From Setophaga petechia (lineage: Eukaryota > Chordata > Aves > Passeriformes > Parulidae): a DNA stretch of 64,000 nt. A program made the position numbers and the translations under genes. The notes below the pieces were generated by a model. It saw only the letters and a program-made list of their open reading frames with translations. It did no database searches and was not told the DNA's origin. Of the stretch, positions 31,917-43,800 are shown one piece after another (position 1 is the first letter of the stretch; every line of letters starts with the position of its first letter). The stretch is taken from contig JANCRA010000033.1 in assembly GCA_024362935.1 (NCBI GenBank), positions 9,459,714 through 9,523,713 of the forward strand, read 5' to 3'.

Positions 31917-34139
31917 ACGTCCCCACACCTCGCATGGGGCAGCAGTGTCCGTACCCTCCCTTGGAGCACTGCCAGCCCTGGGGCACCCCGAGCCATCAAA
32001 ACTGCTCTCCCTGCAGATACTAAATGTCTTTCATGTGGATACGTGCTCCAAGGCTGCCGCTGCATCTCCTGGGGAGTGTGGGTGCGCTGGCAGGACCTGT
32101 CCCTCCAATCCTGCTCATGGCCACGCACTCTTGGACCTTGCCTTCCCCTTGAGGCCGTGGGCAAAGCTGCTCACACAAACCCTCAGAGTGTCTGAGGCGC
32201 CTGGGCTCGTTAAACCCCGCACAAAGCCGGGCCTTGCTGCTGCCACAGCTGGGAGGGCGGCAGTGCCTGCGCAGGCTGGGGCTGGGGCAGAGCCGGGGTC
32301 CCCAGCACGAGCGACCCTCGCACCCCTGTGACAGCCCCGCTCCCACCCCTGTGACAGCAGCGCTCCCCGAGTCCTGACCCGGCCTGTGGAATGATCCCAG
32401 GCTTTGAAACCTCTCGTCCTGTTCCTGTCGGGTTTTTATTGGAAAAGGGTGACGAGTGGGAGGGTCGGATGCTCCGAATCCCTTAGCGGGGATTCGGTGG
32501 AGGGGCAGGGAGGGACAAGAGGGGAACAGACTAAGCAAAATCAAAGGGTCAAAGTGAAGTGGGTTGACTGGAGGCCTGGGGAGAGAGGGAGATGGGAGGT
32601 GAGTCAGAGCAGGGCAGGCATGTCCCAGTGTGGCTCCAAGGCTTCTCTGACTTCACTTGTCGGAGACAGTCCCCATTGCGGCAGCCCAGGCCTGGGAGCC
32701 AGTTTCTGGGTGGCTCCTCCAGCAATGTCATTGCTAATTAAATATGTTCTGAAGGTTAGATTATTGGTGGCGACGATGTCTCACCTTTGACCATGTCTGC
32801 ATCAAACAAATCATAAACCAACCAAGAAATCTTCTTGCATTTCCCTGCCCAAGGCATCCTTTTAGGAGTTGGCTAAACGCTATTTTGTGAACAGCAAATC
32901 CAGCAGCTGCTTGGCCGTGCAGTTCTGCGGCAGTACTGTGGACTATCAGAAGTTAGTAGGGCTCAGGATTTAATTTGTCTCAATGAAGGGGGTGATACAG
33001 TAGCAATCCTGGAAAACAAGAACAAGTAACAGTTTCCTCATTCCTGAAATTAACGCAGCACATGCAGCCTCTCCAGGGAAATCCCTGTTGTCCTTCTCAG
33101 CATCCTTCCATGACTTGGCACATGAAGGAAATCAATACCCCACCTTTTAATGAGAGATTTCTACTTTTCTGCTAAACTCCCCTCTTTTTAAACTTTACTT
33201 TTATTCCCTTGCTCCATTGAGACTCCGTATCTAAGAGAAGCTTGCTTGTGTCCCATTTGTTGAACGTGGGAACTGTTTTCTTTATGTGCCCTTACTGCAT
33301 CCAGGCTGGAAGGGGGGCTGGTCCTTCCAGGGGTTGCTGTGGCACACAGCCATACCTGGAGAACCCTTTATCCTGGTTTCTAGCCCCAGGCTGACACGGG
33401 CTGGTGCCAGGCGCTGCCCAGCCCGCAGCCCTGCTGTCGCTGTGTTCTGGGGTCAGAGTTTGGGTTGAGCAATGCCTCGCTCCTTGCCTGGGAGAGGCTC
33501 ATCCTGGGACATGTGTCTGGAGGGACACACAGGGCATGTCCTGGCAGACGGCCCGTCCCCATCTCCTGCCCCACAGCCCATCATTCCTGGGAGCGCTGCT
33601 GCCTTTGCTGCCCTCCCAGTGGCAGCTGGCCGTGTCTGGCCCACAGCCTTGCTTCCTGCCTGGAGCCTCGGCTTGGTTTTCTCAGCACTATCTTTTGGTG
33701 AAATAAGAATTGTCTCTCCTTCCAGCCTCCCCTGAGCAAAGTCTCCAATCATAAACGAAGCAAACCCCAGTCCTCTCTGGGCCGGGCTGGGCTCCATCTG
33801 CCTTGCAGCTACTTCCGGCTCCCTCGATAAAGAAGGTGCTTCTGGTCTCTCATGTTTTCATTTTCAAGCATCTCCATATCTGCTTCCAACTTCTCCTACA
33901 CACATCAGGGAGCTGCCTACAAATGCGTGCAAAACTACTTAATTACTCTCTAACTGGCTGGAGTTCTGGCTGCTGGTCGTGCTGATTATTGCACTGACTG
34001 TGATGACTTCACCCTTGTTCCCTTCCACACATTGGTGTCCCTCACATCCCTCCGGCTGCGTCTTCCCCCACAATGTCCAGCGCTGGCTCGAACAGACCCT
34101 GCTGCTCGGTGGGGCAGGGGCTGAGCCCTTGTTCTCCTG

Positions 34140-34345
34140 GGGCTGTGTGTCCCAGGGCCATGGCTGGGTGTCCCGAGCCATGGATGAATGTCCCAGAGCC
34201 ATGGCTGGGTGTCCTGCATGGCTTCATGGGGTCACGGCCGGCTGCCCTCGACCACTTCTGAGTGTGTCGGGGCCGTCGTTGGTGTCCCTTGGCCACCGGT
34301 GTCCTGGGCCATCGCAGTCTGTCTCAGGGCCATTGTCTGGGCCCC
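34140..34345. repeat. Degenerate GCCATGG-rich tandem upstream of B4GALT5
   Basis: Imperfect units of about 25 bp share GAGCCATGGCTGGGTGTCC. The array ends where the CpG island starts. Confidence 0.6.
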
Positions 34346-34568
34346 AGAGCCCTTGCCCGGCGTCCCGGGGCCGATGCCGGCTATCCCCGGAGCATCAGCG
34401 GCACCCCAGGAGCGCGGCCGGGCGCGCTGGGGTCGCTGCCGGCCGTGCGGGACCCCCGGCGCTGCGCGGGGCGGCGCACGCCGCGGACGGTCGGTCGGTG
34501 CGGCGGGGGCTCGCAGCGGTCCCGCCCCGCCGCCGCCCCGCCCCGGCCCGCCCCGCCGCGGCACATTC

Positions 34569-34646
34569 ATGCGGCGGCGCTGGGCGCGGGCGGCGGCTCG
34601 GAGCGGCCCCGGCGCGGCGCCTCCCGCCGGGCCTCGGCGCATGTGA
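34569..34646 (+). promoter_or_regulatory. Upstream ORF in the B4GALT5 leader
   Basis: A 25-codon frame (ATG at 34569, TGA at 34644-34646) ends 45 bp before the main start codon. Its last sense codon is itself an ATG, so ATGTGA also forms a start-stop element. Whether it lies in the mRNA depends on the unknown transcription start. Confidence 0.45.
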
Positions 34647-34691
34647 GCGGCGGCGGAGCGGCAGCAGGGCGGCGGCGGCGCCGCATCGGCC

Positions 34692-34818
34692 ATGCGGTGG
34701 CCCCGCGGCCCCCGCGGCGCCTGGCGGCTGCTGCCCCGGCGCTCGCTGCTGGCCGCGCTCTTCCTCTTCTCGCTCTCCTCCTCCTTCCTCTACTTCGTGT
34801 ATGTGGCGCCGGGCATCG
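34692..34818 (+). CDS. B4GALT5: B4GALT5 exon 1 (tail and signal anchor)
   Basis: The 127 coding bases end ATCG|GTAAGC. It encodes the cytosolic tail and the hydrophobic anchor SLLAALFLFSLSSSFLYFVY, then VAPGI. The start has G at -3. The long ORF covering it continues into intron 1 and is not the real protein. Confidence 0.95.
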
Positions 34819-37800
34819 GTAAGCGGCGGGCCGGGGCCCGGGGCGGGGGGGCGCGGGCAGGGGCGCGGGCGCACCGGCTGCCGCTGGAAACGCTGAGTAA
34901 TCCGCGCCCGGCCGGCCCGGGGGCCGCGGCATCCCCGGCGAGGGGCGGCCCGGGCCCGGCGCCCCCGGCTGCGGCTCCGCGGTGCCCGGGGCTGCCCGGC
35001 GCGTCCTCATCTCCCGCCGCGGCCGGAGGAGGAGGCGCTGCCCCCGGCGCCCCCCGGGCCGGGCTGCGGCTCCCCGGGGCGGCGGGAGGCGCCGGCCGCG
35101 CTCCCCGCGGCTTCCCCGCGCCGCCGGGGCCGAGCGGCGCCTGTGCCCGCGGCGGGCGGGGGGCGGCGAGCCCGCTGCTGCCCGCCCCGGAGTTTGTTTT
35201 GGAGTAGTGGAGCGTTGTCCAAATGCTTGCGATCCGAACGTGCTCCCTCGCGGAAATCCTCCTCTGATTGTCAAGTGGGAAGATGAGAAGTGTGTATTTT
35301 AGAAGGAGAGCGTACCCGTCCCTGTGTTCCGTGTCATAGCTGCGTGGGGAACTGGAGAAGCCGTGTGTTAATATGGCCAGCACCCGGTGCTGGTGGGGCT
35401 GTCCGTCCATCTCCTCTGAGATACGGGAAGGCTTGTGCCCGGAAAGCATCTGCTCACTTCATACGGTGTATCTCGTTCCTGCAAGGAGCCAAGGCTCGTG
35501 GTTTGGCCTTCAACCAAACTTTGGCAACAATTTATTTCTATAGAAACGGCCCTTTCCAAAGAAATAGAGAGTTTCTCCTTGAAATGTCATTGGTATTGCT
35601 CATGCCATTCCTATCTTGGACATCCCAAGGAGATCTCTGTGTGCTTTCAAGGTGACTTCTGTGGGTTTTTATTTACCAATGATGTCCCGTGGCTGCCTCT
35701 GGGCTTTGGGAGCCTTTCCCAGGGCTGAGTAGGGGTTGGCTGGTGATTGATTGAGGCTCTGCTCGTGTCCTGGGCACATCCTGGGTGAGGCTGTGTGTGC
35801 TGAGCCTTGCCGTGGGGGCCCAGGGCTCTGCTGGCCCCCAGGCTCTGTGAGCACAGCCTGGCTTGTCCTGTTGGCTCCTGTGCTGCTGTGGGACAGTGGC
35901 TGTGTCCAGTGCATCCTGCAGCCCTTTGTGGGGCAGGCACAGGGAATGCCGTGGCTGTGGATGAGTTTTCCAGGCCCAGGTAGAATTGTGCTTTAAGAAG
36001 GAAACTTCTCTTGTAAGGATGGCTTTTTCCCTTTTTTTAGAGTATTCTGATTAATTTCATGTTACTTCTGTGTGGTCACCAGTCTTAGAGGTGGTATAGG
36101 GTATAAATACATTTAAGGCTAGTTCTGTGCCAAGAGGATTTTCTCTGTGTGGACCTCACATAACGTGGTCACGTCCTACCCAATGTTCTTCCTATCTGTG
36201 ATGCTCAAAGAGCAGGCAAGGAGGTGTTAGTGGTCCCTGTCCCTACCCACCCATGGATGTCAGTGATGTTCTGAGTCATCTTCTCATCAGGTGACAGAAG
36301 ATCTGCTTCCTTTTTTTTTTTTTTTTTATTTCCTTCCTCTTTTAGCCAAAAATGTTTCCTCATGAAAGCCCAGCCCAGTATTCCTGGGATGGCTGGGCTA
36401 ATCCTCTCAGCACTTGGAGGGAGTTTGTTTTCAGGCTGCAGGGGTGAGTAGAAGCCTGGGAGAAGAGCGAGTATGATAGGAGATGAGCTGAGCTGGGGAT
36501 TTGAATAAATCAACCACATGCAGGTGGTGGAGAGATGCTGTCAGCAGAGAGTTCTGGGGCATTTGTCCTGCCTGCTGCTGCCTCAGTGCATGGAGTGGGG
36601 CTGGGCTGCTCTTCTGTGGCCACTGAAGGGCTGGGGAGACCTCTGTCCTGGGACCATCCCTTGTAGGCAATGCTGGGGAAGTGGCCGAAGGACTCGCTTC
36701 ATGGTTCATTGGCTACACCATGGGCAGGGAAGTGATTAATCACTGGATTAATCAATTCCTTGATTGTACCTCAATTGAAAAGAAGAAAATCCAAATAAAT
36801 GAGATCTGAAGCTGCAAGTGAGCTTGACCCACCTGGAGCCTGGGAGGGCTTTTTTCTGCCTGGTGCCTCAGGCTGCTGGGAAGGGTCTGTGCTCGTGGGT
36901 CAGCAGCTGGTGGTGGCAGGGCTGGAGCCAGCCTGCCCTGCCTGGGCACGGCCCTGTGGCAGGGTGTGCGGGCACCATGGCTGGGAGCCTGTCCCCAGGC
37001 CCCACGTTTGTGGGGGTAAATTTCACCAGCTCTGCCGAGGCGTGTTGTGTTCAAGCAGTTGTGCGCCAGTGCCAGGAGAAAACTGGGACAGTTGCACTTC
37101 TGGGTGCTGTCTCAGCGCATTGGTGTGGAGCTGGCATGCTTGTCAGCTGGAAAAGCTGGATAACTGCTCCTGGTGCCCTTTGGAGATGGGGAAGGGGATC
37201 CCAACCTGGGTTCTGAGTTGCCTGCCCAGTGCTAGCCTGCTACCTGATTGACCGTGGTGTTTGGCTCCTCACAGCCCGGGTAACCCAGCAGTCTGCTCCA
37301 GATGGAAATGCAGGAAGAAATTTATGTTTACTGTCAGCAAATAACCATGCTTGGCTCCCGCAGGCAGTCCAGGGCTTTTGGGCCTTATGTTTGTGCTGCG
37401 CCTGGACCTACGTGATGCCCAAGGTAGCTCCTCGTTTCTGTTCTTCCTCAAGGTTTCCTCCTGGGGAACCAAAATGTTCTTGTGGCCTCACGTTTGCGCA
37501 GAGCGATCCAATGTAAACAGCCGGTGCCACCTCCTTCCAGCTCTCACATCCAATTCCCGTGTGTCCTCCCCACACACTGCCCTGGCAGCTCCATCCCTGG
37601 GCTCCCACCTTGGCAGGTGAAGTGCCGGGGAGCCAGCCATGGCATGGGCACAGCAGGCTCTCCTTGACCTCCAGCTGCTCCGGTGGCGGTGTGGGTCTGT
37701 CTCATGGTGGCCATGTGTCCAGGATGAGGTGGCCAATTGTTCTGAGCCAGGGCACGGCGGGGCTGGGGTGGCTGGAGGCTCCAGGAGCTGTCCCCGTGTC

Positions 37801-40800
37801 GCAGGGGCCCTGCTCAGGCTGCGGGTACGTGGGGTGCCCGTGCGGGTGGGGAGGCTGCCTGTGCCCGCTGCCGTGCTCAGAGCCTGGGACCAGCAGGGCA
37901 CAGGGCTGCAGGGCAGGCTGGGCCTTCACTGCAGGAACTCACACTGGCCTCATCTTGGAACAAACAGAGCTTGGCACTGTTATGGAGGCCAGGGGCCACC
38001 TCGACAGGTTATTTTGTAGGGTTGTTCTTGGCACTGAGGCTCTGCCCCCCCTGGGACAGCTGCCCTCTGTGCCTGTGGCCTTCCCCAGGGGATGTGGAGA
38101 AATGGGCTCCCCAGAGTCACTCTGTCCATGCCCAGACCCTGGTGTTGGAGCAGGGATGGTGTGGCCACAAAGAGTGTGCTGGCCTGGAGGTGGAACACCT
38201 GGAAAAGCCATTTCTGTTTCATCCTCTCCTCTGCTTCTGAATTCATCCCTGGGAAGTGGGGTCGTCCCTTGGTGCTGTTTTCACATGGTGGTGGCTCATA
38301 CAGCTTTTCTACAAGTGTCTGGTTTTATTCTCTTTGAACAGGGCCTAGGAAACTAAGGGGATTTCCTCCTGCAACTGAAAGCAATAATACTTTTTCAACC
38401 TGCAAATCATTGAATCTTGATACCCTTAACTGCAACAGTGGGAACGTCTCTGACCTTGGACTTGGTCCTGGTGTGGAGGGTTGTGGCTGCACGGCTGGGA
38501 GGGCTGGCAGGGGCCTTCCCTGATGCTCAGGTAGCAGCTCTTGGCTTTTCCTTTGTCTCAATGGCTGTTGGAGCCTCTATTTAATTTTATTTTTTTTAAT
38601 TTTGATTTCCCCAGGAGTCATACTTGGTTGGATCTGATGCAGGAAAATAATGTAGAGAATTTAAATTACTGGGTGAAAGATTGTTACCTTTGAGAGAGAG
38701 CTGTAATTCAGTCTGCCTTTACTTCCTCCAAACTTATCAGGAATTGCTCCCAGCTGGTCATACAGGGCATGAAACAGCACCACAAGCCCTGAATTACATT
38801 TATGGTGCAAGAACTTGATTTTGATAGGCAGGAATGCTTTGAAACACTGTTCTGTCAGGCTGTGTGTGGGTGACCAGCAGAGCAGGGCAGTGGGGACCAA
38901 CAGCTGCCGTGGTACAGCTCATTTGTCACTTTTGGAACAATGCTGGATCACCAAAGGTGGCTGATCCACCTTGGTCGTTTAATGCGTCAGCCTGGCAGAT
39001 CTTAGCACAGAGGAGTTCTGGGGATGAAAATGGCAAAGATTTTGCTGCTGCCAGCTTGTCCCAGCTGGAGACGCTGTGGTTGAGTTGCCTGTGGTGGTGA
39101 GGGACTGAGGACAGGGTGGCCAAGGCAGGGGTGGCACTGGGGAGTGCAGCTGCTGGCTGGGGAGCCCCAGCAGGGCACTTGTGTGGGGGAGAGGTTGCTG
39201 CTGCTCTGCCTGCTGAGCTCTGCTGTGGGAGCCTGGGCAGAGGGAGGGGGTGGCAGGGCAGGGCCCCGAGCCAGGGGCAGCCCTCGCTGGGGCTGGAGCC
39301 CAGCCCAGGGCCCCGTGAGCCGCGATGGCCTCAGCCGGGCAGGGGCTGGGTGCAGGTGCCCTCCTGGGTTTGCTGGCAGTGGGCAAGGCAGAAGGGGAAG
39401 GTGCAGCTTGGAATAATGAAATGAGGTTTGTGCTGTTGTAGCCCTGGCTTTCATCTCCAGGTCCTCCCCGGGCACACGAGGAGTTGGTATCTCACTGTGG
39501 AACACAGCAGCACTGCCCTCCCTCACCCTCCTCTGCCCCGAGATCTGCCAAGCAGCATTTCACAACCTGAGGAGGGAGCAGCCTGCTTCCACAGTGAATC
39601 CCACTGAGAATATTGCAGTCATTGGGTCTGACAGTGATTGGGGGTAGTAAGAAGTGCTCAAGTGCTCCTTGATACAAGAACTAGAGCTTGGGATCTCCTG
39701 TGCTCTGGGCAGAAGGAGCCTGGTGGCAGCTGTGGGAAACGTTCCTTTGGCAGCACCAGGTTCTTCCAGCACAGAGGCTGCTACAGAGCAGGGCTGGGAT
39801 GGGGAACAGCCCTGTTCCACCCAGCTGCTCCTGTGCCAGGGTGTCCAGGATGCTGGTGGTGCAATGTTGGTTGCTGACCACCTCTTGCTCAAGGCTAACA
39901 AATTACTGTGAGGGCAGATGAATTACTGGGTTTTCCTTGCCTGTAAGCACCTGTGCTGTTTGTCAGGCACATCTGGTTTGGGTTATTTTGCTGGTGGCTC
40001 TCCGGGTGTTGCAACTGCAGATTATGTGTAGAGTTCATGTTTCATCCGTGTATCTCTGGAAGCCTGGCTCGTGGAAGCTGATTGGCAGACACAGAAGCTT
40101 CCAGGTACTGGTTCATTCCAGTGAACTGAGTGCTTCAAAACCTCAGTAATCTGTAGCAGAGCAGACCTTAAAGCAAAACCACCCATGCTGTCAGCCCAGG
40201 AGACAATGGTCCTCATGGGTTTGGGAGGCCATGGAAGGCCAGGGCGTCAGCAGGCACTCAGCTGCCTCAGGTGGTGCTGGTTCTGGTGGAGATAAGGGCT
40301 CTGGCACTGCTGCTGCATTTCCTGGGCTGATCCTCTGCCTCTCTTCCAGGTGGACTCATTAATTGCATTAACTCGGGCAGCATCTGCTCTGCAGGGTCCG
40401 ATGAACCCCCTGGGGACCAGGGCAGGGAGCAGAGCTGAGTGGTGTGGGGAGCTCTGTGTTTGCACTTTGTCCCATTTGAATGCTGTTACAATTGCTGGAT
40501 TTAAATATCCAAGCACATGGAGTCCTTAAATACTTAATCTTAACTGAAATTTCCGGGGAGCCTCACAGGGGTGGCAGCAGTGGTGGTGGCACAGCAGATG
40601 TGCCCTGGGCTCTGCAGGGCCCTGTGAGGGCTGAGGGCTCTGCAGGAGGAGCTGATCTGCAGCTGGACAGAGCAAGAAAAACCTTCCCTCAACAGCTTTA
40701 TTTTTAAAACATCATTGTCACAATACAATGTGTGTATTTACTTTGACAAAACCTTTGCTGGGTTATTTTAGTAAAGTTTATTTCCATACAGGCTTTTTCT

Positions 40801-43800
40801 TCTCCATTGCATTCAGAATCTTCTGGCTGTGGTTTTGGCTGGCAGCATTTTGAACACGGATGCTTTAGGGTGGTTAATGTGTGTTTGAAGCTCTTCTAGC
40901 ACTAGCTCTAAATACCATGGGGATTAGTCCTGTTTGGAGAGATAGGGGAGAAAATGTATAGTGGACTGTGCTGTTGAAATGCAAGATAAGCCCAAATCAG
41001 AAATTTTTGAGAGATGATAGTGGGTGTGGTTTTTTAGGGAATGTGGAATAGATAACATTAAAACCACCAGGGCTTTCAGCATTACCCTGGAGCTGCTCTT
41101 ATTTTGAAAGGAAAGGTGGATTGGAAAGCTGAGGGTGATGTCAGTGCCCGGCAGGAGAAGAGCCCTGGGCCATCCTCATCTGCTGCTTGGACAGGTCCCA
41201 GGGGTGACAGCGGATGGCACGTGCAGCCCTGGTCCTGCTGGGAGGTGTCCTTGTGGGACACTGCATATGGTGTGGGGTGTGATGGGCAGGGCCAGGGGGT
41301 CCTGGTTGCATTGTAGAAGGAATTTCCTGATGCTTGCTGGTCCTGCTAAAGTGAAGGAGGGTCCTGGGGGAGGTGGTTTTGGGGGATCCACAGTGCTCTG
41401 TGGGTGTTTTTGATGAAGCCACAAGCTTCAGTGCCCCTTATTGGACACTTTGCTCTCTCAAGGCACACAAATGTGCCTGCATGGCTGTGAGAAGCTGGGT
41501 TTGAGCTGCTGTCTCCCTCCTGGCTGTGCAGGGGAGGTGATGGGTCAGTGCTTGCTTGCTGGGGCTTTAGCTGGAAGCGTGTGGTGACGTTGTGTGTGGC
41601 TTCCTAAAGGTCATTTTCCTGGGTTTTTGTTTGAGGTGCAAAACCAACAGGTTCTGCCTTTGCAAGCCTGCAGCTGCATGTGGCACCCGTGGGCTGGCAC
41701 AGAGCTCTCTGGAGCCCTTGCCCTGGGCAGGGCTGTCATCCTGGGCCCCTCTGGAGGTGCTGCTGGGGAGCTGGGCAGCCTCCTCAGCACAGGGGGCCCA
41801 GCTGGGCGTGCGTGCCTGCCCCAGCTCCTGTGGCAGGGAAGGGGCTGCTCCCAGGGGCTGTGGGTGCAAATAGGGCTGTGGGGTTTCCTGTGCTTTGTGC
41901 CTCAGTCTCCCTTGCTCAGTGGGAGCCTGTGCCCCGTTCCTGCCCCGTTCCTGCCCCAATGGGCAGGCCCGTGCCCCTGTGATGGTTGGCTGTGTGTGGG
42001 ACACTCCTATGAAGCTGTTCCTTCCCTGTGCTTTTCTTACCTGTCAGGTGAAGGTTGGGAGCTGTTTCTGTGTGGAGGATACCACTGCACACACGATGGA
42101 AGGAAGGAAGCACAGGCAGAGCACGCTCTGCACTGCTGTGGCTGGGCTGTGCTGTAAGCAGTTCCACCAGTGCTTGTTCGTGCATCTGGAGAATTTTATG
42201 GCAAAATAATTGATTGGCTTTATTGAATGCTATTGCCATACAAATTATCCTAGGAGACTCTTGGAGCCTGGTGCTGTGTTAGGCACCTCCCTTGCCTTGG
42301 AGAGCCTGAGGCCCGGGCTGGGCTGGGCTGAGCTGTGCTCAGAGCCTGCCAAGAGGCTCCTGAGTGGGGCTCGGGGGTCCCTGCACTGGCAGCACAGGCT
42401 GGAGAGGGAATGGGACGCCTGTGACACGGGGGTGCACACTCTGGATTGGTGGTGAGGCCCCACAGCAGCAGGTGGGCAGCAAGGATTTCGGGTGGGAAGT
42501 GGAGAAGGTGGCTACGTGAGTGCCAATGTTTATAAATTGCCTCCCAAAAAACTGTACAAAGCAGCTGGAATAGGAGAGGAAAGCAAACACTGCAGTGCAC
42601 CAGGTAGTCAAGTGCAAACAGATATTTTTTTTCCCTTGCTACCTGGCAGGAAAAGGAGGCATTTCAGTGGCTGCCTCCATGGGCTGCAGGCTGTGCCTTG
42701 GAGCCCTGGGTGCTCCTGGCCAGGCAGGGCTGGGATGCTCGGGGGAGGCTGTGGGCAGTCGGCAGCGATGCACAGAGCGCAGGTAAATGAAATCAGCTGC
42801 TGGAACAGCCGTGTGCCTCGGCAGGACAGCCAGGAGCTGCTGTGGCTGGAAAGGAGTGCAGGCCATGCCCGGGCTCTGCCCAGGGCTGCAGCAGCCTGGT
42901 CCAGGGAGAGCACCCTGCACGTTGGGCTCCTCCAGCAGACACGGGCTGCCCTCGGAGCTGGGGACCCTGCCGGGCACGGGGTGCCCCCGCTCCCTCAGGA
43001 ATGTGAAATGCTTCCACACATGCAGCTCGCTCCTATTCTGCAGTCATTTTTTTTTCTCCCTCGGTGTTTTTCCAACTCATGTCTTGCTGCCAGAGTCCAT
43101 ATTAATAATGCATGACTTTTTTTTTATGATGCTTCCTTCCCGGCGTCCCTTTCAGCTGCTGAGTCAGAGAAGATTGTTATAGCAGCAACCTCTGAAGCGG
43201 TGAAATGCCCCTGCAGTGCTCAACTGCTGTCATTTATCATCCCAGCTCCTCTGCGGGCAGCCTGTTCCCTTGCCCGGCGTGGGGGGAGGATCCCCATGCC
43301 AAAAACCTGATTCCTGTTACGCCAGCTGGTGACTGGCGAGCCGAGCTCTGCTCAGCCTTCCTGGCTGCTGTTTGGTGAGAGCAGATATTGCCTCTGTGGG
43401 CTGCTTTCTTTTGTTGTTGTTGTTTGAAATCCTGTGAAGATTTTCCTGATCTGCCTGCAACTGTGTTTTGGGATTGTGCCCAAGATTTTTTTTCCTTTTT
43501 TCCCCTTCTTACTAATTTTAAAATATTTTTTTTCCTCCTCCCTGCATGTCTCTCAAGATCAATACCTGGGCTTTTTAGGGTGACAGAGGCTATATAATGT
43601 GTTAACTAGTTTAATGGGTTAAATTAGCTTAAAATCTTTTCGGTAGCTGTTAAACGTGCCTGGCTGCTGCAGGAAGCCTTGGAGCTGCTAATGCAGCATG
43701 GAACAGAGATCTGCAGGGCTGCTGCCTGCAGGCTGTGACCACCCCCAGAGGGTCACTGCATGCAGAGCCAGTCCCCACCTGCTGGGTCCAAAACCTGGAG

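Larger units (their letters stand above)
34360..35210 (+). promoter_or_regulatory. B4GALT5: B4GALT5 CpG-island promoter
   Basis: An extremely GC- and CpG-rich block surrounds exon 1. Tandem CCCCGCCCC boxes at 34,520-34,560 fit SP/KLF binding, and no TATA box is present. The transcription start probably lies within 34,400-34,570 but cannot be fixed from sequence. Confidence 0.8.

Noticed and set aside
33979..34896. 305-codon ORF over the B4GALT5 promoter
   Set aside because: It is in a different frame from exon 1, is GC-driven and has no known homology.
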